Below, in pieces: positions 59,069 to 64,000 of a DNA stretch of 64,000 nucleotides. Location: positions 1 to 64,000 of the forward strand of contig NZ_QVIO01000009.1 of assembly GCF_003416895.1 (NCBI RefSeq). The letters are read 5' to 3'. The number at the start of each line of letters is the position of its first letter. Within the stretch, counting starts at the first letter, position 1. The notes below the pieces were generated by a model that was not told the DNA's origin, made no database searches, and was given only the letters and a program-made list of their open reading frames with translations. A program made the translations under genes and the position numbers. The DNA is from Duganella sp. BJB476. GTDB taxonomy: Bacteria > Pseudomonadota > Gammaproteobacteria > Burkholderiales > Burkholderiaceae_D.

Positions 59069-61485
59069 AGGCCTCCGCACCCGTCCATCCGGTCGTCGCC
59101 AAGCTGGCCGATTTCGACCGCAGCTCCGGCTCCTGGCTGGAGCGTCTGTTGTTCAACCACCGCATCGCGGTGGTGCTGCTGTTCCTGCTGACGACCGCCG
59201 TGCTGGCCTGGCAAGCCACGGGCATCCGCCTGAACCCCAGTTTCGAACGCATGATCCCCGCGCACCACCCCTTCGTGCTGAACTACCAGCAGCATAAGGC
59301 CGACCTGGGTGGGCTGGGCAACACGCTGCGGATCGCCGTGGCCAACAACAACGGCACCATCTACGACCCGGCCTACCTCGACACGCTGCGCAAGCTCAAC
59401 GACGAACTGTTCCTGCTGCCCGGCGTCGACCGCTCGTTCATGAAATCGATCTGGATGCCGGCGGTGCGCTGGATCGGCGTCACCGAAGAGGGCCTGGACG
59501 GCGGCCCGGTGATCCCGGACGGCTACGACGGTTCGCCTAAAAGCTTGAGCGAACTGCGCGCCAACATCGAACGCTCCGGCGAGATCGGCACCCTGGTGGC
59601 GCCCGATCTGCGCTCCAGCGTCATCGTGCTGCCGCTGCTGGAGGCGAACGGCAACCAGCGCCTCGACTATCTGCAACTGTCGACCAGGCTGGAACAGCTG
59701 CGCCAGCGCTACGAGGCGCAGGGCGTGCGCATCCATATCGCCGGCTTTGCCAAGGTGCTCGGCGACCTGATCGAAGGCATGCGCCAGGTGCTGCTGTTCT
59801 TCGGCGTCGCGCTGGCGATCTGCGCCGCCATGCTGCTGTGGTACACGCGCTGCCTGCGCAGCACCGTGCTGGTGGTGGCCTGCTCGCTGGTGGCGGCGCT
59901 GTGGCTGCTGGGATTGCTTCCGCTGCTGGGCTTCGACCTCGACCCCTATTCCATCCTGCTGCCCTTCCTGGTGTTCGCCATCGGCATGAGCCATGGTGCG
60001 CAAAAGATGAACGGCATCATGCAGGACATCGGCCGCGGCACGCACAAGCTGGTGGCCGCGCGCTACACCTTCCGCCGCCTGTTCCTGGCCGGCCTGACCG
60101 CGCTGCTGGCCGACGCCGTGGGCTTCGCGGTGCTGATGGAGATCGACATCCCCGTCATCCACGATCTGGCGATCTCGGCCAGCATCGGCGTCGCCGTGCT
60201 GATCTTCACCAACCTGATCCTGCTGCCGGTGCTGCTGTCCTACCTGGGCGTCAGCGCGGCGGCGGCGCAGCGCAGCCTGCGCGACGAGGAAGCGCCGCGC
60301 AAGCATCCGTTCTGGGCCTTCCTGGACCGCTTCACCCAGCGCCGCTGGGCCGCCCTGGCGATTGTGGCCGCGGCCATGCTGGCCGCCGGCGGCGCCGTGG
60401 TCAGCAGCCATCTGAAGATCGGCGACCTCGATCCCGGCGCGCCCGAACTGCGCCCGCAATCGCGCTACAACCGCGACAGCGCCTTCATGGCGGCCCACTA
60501 CGCTGCCAGCAGCGACAACTTCGTCGTCATGGTGCAGACGCCGCAATACCTGTGCGCCCAATACAACACCTTGGCGCAGGTCGAGGCGCTGGAATGGCAG
60601 CTGCAGCAATTGCCGGGCGTGGAATCGACCAACTCCTTCGCCGCGCTGAGCAAGCGCGCCTCGGCCGCGATGAACGAAGGCAACCTGAAATGGTACGACC
60701 TGCCGCGCTCGCAGGACATGCTGAACGCCATCACCACGCGCGCCCCGCGTGAATTGCTGAACCAGAACTGCGACCTGCTCACCGTCTACGTCTACCTGAA
60801 GGATCACAAGGCCGACACGCTGGACGCGGTGGTGCAGGCGGTCGAACGCTTTGCCGCCGCCAACAACAGCAAGGACATCCAGTTCCTGTCGGCGGCCGGC
60901 AACGCCGGCATCGAGGCGGCCACCAACATCGTGGTGCGCAAGGCCAACACGCAGATGCTGGTGCTGGTGTATGCCGCCGTCATCGTGCTGGCCTTCGTCA
61001 CCTTCCGCTCCTGGCGCGCCGTCATCTGCGCCATCCTGCCGCTGATGCTGACCTCGGTGCTGTGCGAGGCGCTGATGGTGGCGCTGGGCATCGGCGTCAA
61101 GGTCGCCACGCTGCCGGTGATCGCGCTCGGCGTCGGCATCGGCGTCGACTATGCGCTGTACGTGGTGTCGGTGACGCTGGTCGAGCTGCGCCAGGGCGCC
61201 AGCCTGTCGCAGGCGTATTACAAGGCCTTGCAATTCACCGGCAAGGTGGTGGTGCTGACCGGCGTCACGCTGGGCGCGGCGGTGGCGACCTGGGCGCTGT
61301 CGCCGCTCAAGTTCCAGGCCGACATGGGCATCCTGCTGGCGTTCATGTTCATCTGGAACATGCTGGGCGCCCTGATCCTGCTGCCGGCGCTGGCGCATTT
61401 CCTGCTGAAGCCCGCGCCGCGGGCGCAGCAGCCCGCCGCCATCGAGCCTGTCGCGCCGCGCCAGGCCAACGGCGTCGCCTTGTGA
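59065..61485 (+). CDS. RND/MMPL-family membrane transporter
   Basis: 806 residues; the start overlaps the preceding stop by 4 nt. Two repeats of one helix, a large periplasmic loop and about five helices, as in MMPL/hydrophobe exporters: helix about 32-50, loop 55-230, helices about 235-405, second loop about 430-640, helices about 645-775. Conserved GVGIGVDYALYVVSVTLVEL near helix 10 and FAIGMSHGAQKMNGI in the first half. No adjacent membrane-fusion or TolC partner, so DUF1302, DUF1329 and the propeller protein may form the rest of the path across the envelope. The substrate is probably a hydrophobic molecule; direction unknown. Confidence 0.88.
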   Translation: MKASAPVHPVVAKLADFDRSSGSWLERLLFNHRIAVVLLFLLTTAVLAWQATGIRLNPSFERMIPAHHPFVLNYQQHKADLGGLGNTLRIAVANNNGTIYDPAYLDTLRKLNDELFLLPGVDRSFMKSIWMPAVRWIGVTEEGLDGGPVIPDGYDGSPKSLSELRANIERSGEIGTLVAPDLRSSVIVLPLLEANGNQRLDYLQLSTRLEQLRQRYEAQGVRIHIAGFAKVLGDLIEGMRQVLLFFGVALAICAAMLLWYTRCLRSTVLVVACSLVAALWLLGLLPLLGFDLDPYSILLPFLVFAIGMSHGAQKMNGIMQDIGRGTHKLVAARYTFRRLFLAGLTALLADAVGFAVLMEIDIPVIHDLAISASIGVAVLIFTNLILLPVLLSYLGVSAAAAQRSLRDEEAPRKHPFWAFLDRFTQRRWAALAIVAAAMLAAGGAVVSSHLKIGDLDPGAPELRPQSRYNRDSAFMAAHYAASSDNFVVMVQTPQYLCAQYNTLAQVEALEWQLQQLPGVESTNSFAALSKRASAAMNEGNLKWYDLPRSQDMLNAITTRAPRELLNQNCDLLTVYVYLKDHKADTLDAVVQAVERFAAANNSKDIQFLSAAGNAGIEAATNIVVRKANTQMLVLVYAAVIVLAFVTFRSWRAVICAILPLMLTSVLCEALMVALGIGVKVATLPVIALGVGIGVDYALYVVSVTLVELRQGASLSQAYYKALQFTGKVVVLTGVTLGAAVATWALSPLKFQADMGILLAFMFIWNMLGALILLPALAHFLLKPAPRAQQPAAIEPVAPRQANGVAL

Positions 61486-61508
61486 CGCCATTCATGGGAG
61501 CCATCATC

Positions 61509-61979
61509 ATGCACAAGAAAATCGTCGGACTCTGCCTGGGGGCGCTGCTGGCGGCGACGGCCTTGTCGCCGGCCAGCGCCCAGGACCGGCTGTCCACGCG
61601 CGACGAGGCCGTGAGCTTCGTCAGGAAAGCGGCCGCCTATCTGCGCCAGCAAGGCAGGGAGCAGGCGCTGCGGGACTTCAACAACCCCAAGGGACCGTTC
61701 GTCGAGCGCGAGCTGTACATCGTCGTGCTCGACCTGGGCGGCACACTGCTGGCCGACGGCAGCAATCCCAGGCTGGTCAACAAATCGCTGATCGACCTGC
61801 GCGACGTTAACGGTAAATACTTCGTCCGGGAGGAATTAAAAATGGCCAGGGACACAGGCAAGGGCTGGGTCGATTTCCAGTGGCTGAACCCGGTAAGCAA
61901 AACGATGGAGGCGCGCTCCAGCTATTTCGAGCGGGTGGACGACTACATCGTCCTGACCGGTGTGTATCAGCAGCGCTGA
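61509..61979 (+). CDS. Secreted single-Cache-domain protein
   Basis: 156 residues from ATG 61509 (GGGAG 8 nt upstream); ATG 61494 is in frame and possible. Signal peptide (GLCLGALLAATALSPASA). sCache_2-type domain: RDEAVSFVRKAAAYLRQQGR, NNPKGPFVERELYIVVLDLG, DLRDVNGKYFVREELKMARD, GKGWVDFQWLNPVSKTMEAR. Relative of the proteins at 47286 and 62343. It begins 23 nt after the RND gene, so probably the fifth gene of that operon, perhaps sensing or carrying the transported compound. Confidence 0.85.
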   Translation: MHKKIVGLCLGALLAATALSPASAQDRLSTRDEAVSFVRKAAAYLRQQGREQALRDFNNPKGPFVERELYIVVLDLGGTLLADGSNPRLVNKSLIDLRDVNGKYFVREELKMARDTGKGWVDFQWLNPVSKTMEARSSYFERVDDYIVLTGVYQQR

Positions 61980-62227
61980 TTGACGTGCATCGGTAAAACA
62001 TTGGCCGTCGATCTGATTTTCGGGTCGCCAAATCGGTTCCAGCCAATCGACACAGGCGGGGCAGCTTGGACGCAGGTTTTCTATCGGAAGGTCGGACCTG
62101 GTCCTCGCTGTTAGCGCGAACCTTCCTCGCAAAGCGGTGCTCCCAATCCGCTCCGCTTTGCGATTAACATATCACGCCGGGACACGATGGGCATGCGCAA
62201 GTGGTTGAGAATCACCTTATATAAATC
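61980..62227. other. Intergenic region, no feature recognised
   Basis: About 250 bases between two Cache genes, followed by the two-part element at 62228. Short frames only, and no terminator with a T tract is evident. Confidence 0.4.
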
Positions 62228-62266
62228 TAAGGATTTCCCTATAGAGATATTGCACTTATCCCGCTA
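62228..62266 (+). promoter_or_regulatory. Two-part upstream element, copy 7 (Cache gene at 62343)
   Basis: Palindrome TAAGGATTTCCCTA (62228-62241) with a weaker second box TGCACTTATCCCGCTA (62251-62266). The CCCG part starts 31 nt after AAGGA, one more than in copies 1, 2 and 5. The palindrome is clear. The second box keeps only its right half. ATG follows 77 nt downstream. Confidence 0.5.
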
Positions 62267-62342
62267 GCATGGATCCGTGTCCCCCTCGAAGTCTCTGCGC
62301 CGGCTTAACGCATCACCACATCTTTTTACCGAAGGACACCAC

Positions 62343-62810
62343 ATGAGAACAATCTTCAGGAATATAACCTTAGGCCTCTTCGCATTGGAGATCAATACTA
62401 CGGCATTGGCCGCTTCCGATAGAGGAACGGCTGACGAAGCAGTGGTGATGGTAAAAAAGGCAGTTGCGTATCTAAAGGCGAACGGCAAGGAAAAGGCATA
62501 CACAGAATTCAGCAATCCGAAGGGGCAGTTTGTCGATCGCAGTTTGTACATATTCGTGTACGACATGAAGGGCAATAATCTGGCGATCGGCAATGGCAAC
62601 GCTTCGAAGATGGTAGGCAAGAATCTGATTGAGATGCGGGACGCCGACGGCGTCTACCTGATCAAAAACTTCATCGAAATCGCCAATACCAAAGGCAACG
62701 GCTGGAGCGACTATAAGTGGCCGAATCCGGTCAATGCAACCATAGAACCCAAATCCAGCTATGTCGAAAAGGTCGGCGATGTACTGATCGGCTGCGGCAT
62801 TTATAAGTAG
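62343..62810 (+). CDS. Secreted single-Cache-domain protein
   Basis: 155 residues; GAAGGA lies 7 nt before the ATG. Signal region RNITLGLFALEINTTALA. sCache_2-type domain with the same landmarks as its relatives: ADEAVVMVKKAVAYLKANGK, DRSLYIFVYDMKGNNLAIG, NLIEMRDADGVYLIKNFIEI, GWSDYKWPNPVNATIEPKSS. Own upstream element (copy 7), so it is expressed separately from the operon before it and possibly together with the signalling island at 20-43 kb. Confidence 0.85.
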   Translation: MRTIFRNITLGLFALEINTTALAASDRGTADEAVVMVKKAVAYLKANGKEKAYTEFSNPKGQFVDRSLYIFVYDMKGNNLAIGNGNASKMVGKNLIEMRDADGVYLIKNFIEIANTKGNGWSDYKWPNPVNATIEPKSSYVEKVGDVLIGCGIYK

Positions 62811-62936
62811 TGCTTTACTACGAAGCACTTCTCTGAAAAAACCCTGAATGGCCCCACAGCCCTCGCTGGTCGCCGCCTCACGCCGAATAGACGAACAGCG
62901 CTTGCACCAGGTCAGGATGCGAGGGAAAAATATGGC

Positions 62937-63638
62937 TTACTGCAAGGTCGCCAGTTGCCGCTCGATGGCTTCGCTGATGCTGGTCTCGGTATGGCCGATG
63001 TGGTCGCTCAGCTGTGTCAGCGCCTTATCCTTGTCGCGCGCCAGCACCGCGTCGAGCAGCATCTGGTGTTCATTGTGCTTGTGGCGCCCGGATTGCCGGT
63101 GCAGCGCCGAGAAACGACGATAGCGTTCGGCGCGGTCGAACAGGGAATCGACCATGCCCAGCAGCAGCGGCGATGGGCAGGCGCGGAACATGGCGAAGTG
63201 GAAGGCTTTGTGCCGCACGGACCAATCGTCGTCCAGCGCCACCGGGCCTTTGCCCAGGCGCTTTTCCACCATGCTCAGACGGTGGAACGCGGCCAGGATC
63301 TCGCCTTCCCACTCGTCGTCGCCATACGTCATTGCATCGGACAACGCTTCGCATTCGAGCAGCCGGCGGATGCGTGAGATTTCGCGGAAATCCTCCACCG
63401 AAATCGGTGCCACGCGAAAGCCCTTGTTGTCGCTGGCCGTCACGATGCCTTCCTGCGCCAGGCGGTTCAGCGCTTCGCGGATCGGCGAGCTGCTCAGGCC
63501 GTAAGCCTTGGACAGCGCCTCCACCTTCAGCTTGGTGCCGGGCGTCAGTTCGCAGCAGACGATGGCGCGCTTCATTTTATGCAGCGCCACTTCGATCAGC
63601 GATGAGCCGGCGGCGGGTTCGATGGACAGATTTTCCAT
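62937..63638 (-). CDS. GntR-family (FCD-domain) transcriptional regulator
   Basis: 233 residues. N-terminal winged helix about 15-75 (ALSKAYGLSSSPIREALNRL, then AQEGIVTAS), C-terminal FCD ligand domain about 85-225 with metal-type residues (RRLLECEAL, RHKAFHFAMF, EHQMLLDAVLARDKDKALTQ). Such regulators usually repress catabolic operons and respond to small organic acids. Its target is not evident here. It is followed upstream (higher coordinates) by a LysR-type gene on the same strand. Confidence 0.85.
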   Translation of the reverse strand: MENLSIEPAAGSSLIEVALHKMKRAIVCCELTPGTKLKVEALSKAYGLSSSPIREALNRLAQEGIVTASDNKGFRVAPISVEDFREISRIRRLLECEALSDAMTYGDDEWEGEILAAFHRLSMVEKRLGKGPVALDDDWSVRHKAFHFAMFRACPSPLLLGMVDSLFDRAERYRRFSALHRQSGRHKHNEHQMLLDAVLARDKDKALTQLSDHIGHTETSISEAIERQLATLQ

Positions 63639-63720
63639 GATGGGAATCCAGAAGGATGAAACACCCCGTATTTTATGCGTAAAATGCCTAAAAATGCAAA
63701 TTATTTAAGCATTTGCGCGC

Positions 63721-64000
63721 TCAATCCAGCCCCATGGCCGCACTGTACTCGCCCGCCTGGCCGGCCAGCCAGCGGCGGAACGCCGTCAGCGCGGTATTGC
63801 CGGCCTTGCCCTCGGGGTAGATCAGGTAGTAGGAACGCTCGTTCAGGTACTGGTGGCTGACCGCTTGCACCAGTACCCCGCGCCGCAATTCATCTTCCAC
63901 CAGGAAGCGCGGAATCAGCGCCACCCCCATGCCATGGATGGCCGCCTCGGCCAGCATCGAGAACAGCTCGAAACGGGGACCGGACATGTCGCCCTCGACC
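63721..64000 (-). CDS. LysR-family regulator, C-terminal part (continues past window end)
   Basis: The minus-strand frame is open to base 64000. The visible part is the end of a LysR effector domain of the GcvA-like kind: LFSMLAEAAIHGMGVALIPR, FLVEDELRRGVLVQAVS, RSYYLIYPEGKAGNTALTAF, RRWLAGQ. The DNA-binding domain lies outside the window. The apparent ATG at 63987 is internal. Confidence 0.8.
   Translation of the reverse strand, partial: VEGDMSGPRFELFSMLAEAAIHGMGVALIPRFLVEDELRRGVLVQAVSHQYLNERSYYLIYPEGKAGNTALTAFRRWLAGQAGEYSAAMGLD

Noticed and set aside
58723..61491. Very long minus-strand frame opposite the RND operon
   Set aside because: His/Gln/Asp-rich shadow of the RND gene, which has clear transporter motifs on the plus strand.
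62809..62829. Terminator after the last Cache gene
   Set aside because: AGTGCTT and AAGCACT form a 7-bp stem, but no T tract follows and the stem begins within the stop codon.

Overview
The window is a GC-rich bacterial chromosome segment. It probably comes from the Oxalobacteraceae (Massilia/Duganella/Janthinobacterium type, Betaproteobacteria). This is inferred from the dense set of chemoreceptors and hybrid sensor kinases, a PEP-CTERM protein, TonB receptors, and the style of the panB, nhaR and terC genes. No rRNA, complete tRNA or CRISPR array is present.

Layout. (1) 1-2.75 kb: a broken locus resembling maturation genes for peptide-derived quinone cofactors. A ferritin-like domain is joined to the SPASM tail of a radical SAM maturase, followed by an FAD-dependent halogenase/monooxygenase-like gene; each carries a frameshift. 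(2) 2.75-18 kb: an accessory region. It holds an unknown secreted protein plus membrane protein, an HSL-type esterase, debris of IS110, IS21 and IS66 elements, a serine hydrolase remnant, a 3' fragment of tRNA-Phe (probable attachment-site scar), an 11-bp tandem repeat array, AT-rich plasmid-like small genes, one intact chemoreceptor and decayed copies of another. (3) 18-21.3 kb: an alginate-lyase-like lipoprotein and a PEP-CTERM protein. (4) 21.3-46 kb: a signalling island with two chemoreceptors, a REC-PAS-GGDEF-EAL protein, two closely similar REC-PAS-histidine kinases, two beta-propeller sensors (a 1781-residue hybrid kinase and a GGDEF protein), a TPR hybrid kinase, a NarL-type regulator and a TonB-dependent receptor. 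(5) 46-54.6 kb: a Crp/Fnr regulator, a secreted Cache protein and mostly housekeeping-type genes (enoyl-CoA hydratase, panB, DMT exporter, AraC, nhaR, HPF, TerC, TerB-like). (6) 54.9-62.8 kb: a DUF1302-DUF1329-YCF48-RND operon with two secreted Cache proteins. (7) The end: a GntR regulator and a partial LysR regulator.

The main new observation is a two-part DNA element. It is a 14-16 bp palindrome (TAAGGATTTCCTTA type) followed by a box like TCAAGAATGCCCGATA. The second box starts 21-22 or exactly 43 nt after the palindrome core. I find it upstream of seven genes: the PEP-CTERM protein, one chemoreceptor, the GGDEF-EAL protein, a REC-PAS kinase, the propeller-GGDEF sensor, the TPR hybrid kinase and a secreted Cache protein. 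This suggests one regulon tying chemotaxis, c-di-GMP signalling, two-component sensing and secreted proteins together. The NarL-type regulator in the island is a natural but unproven candidate to bind it.
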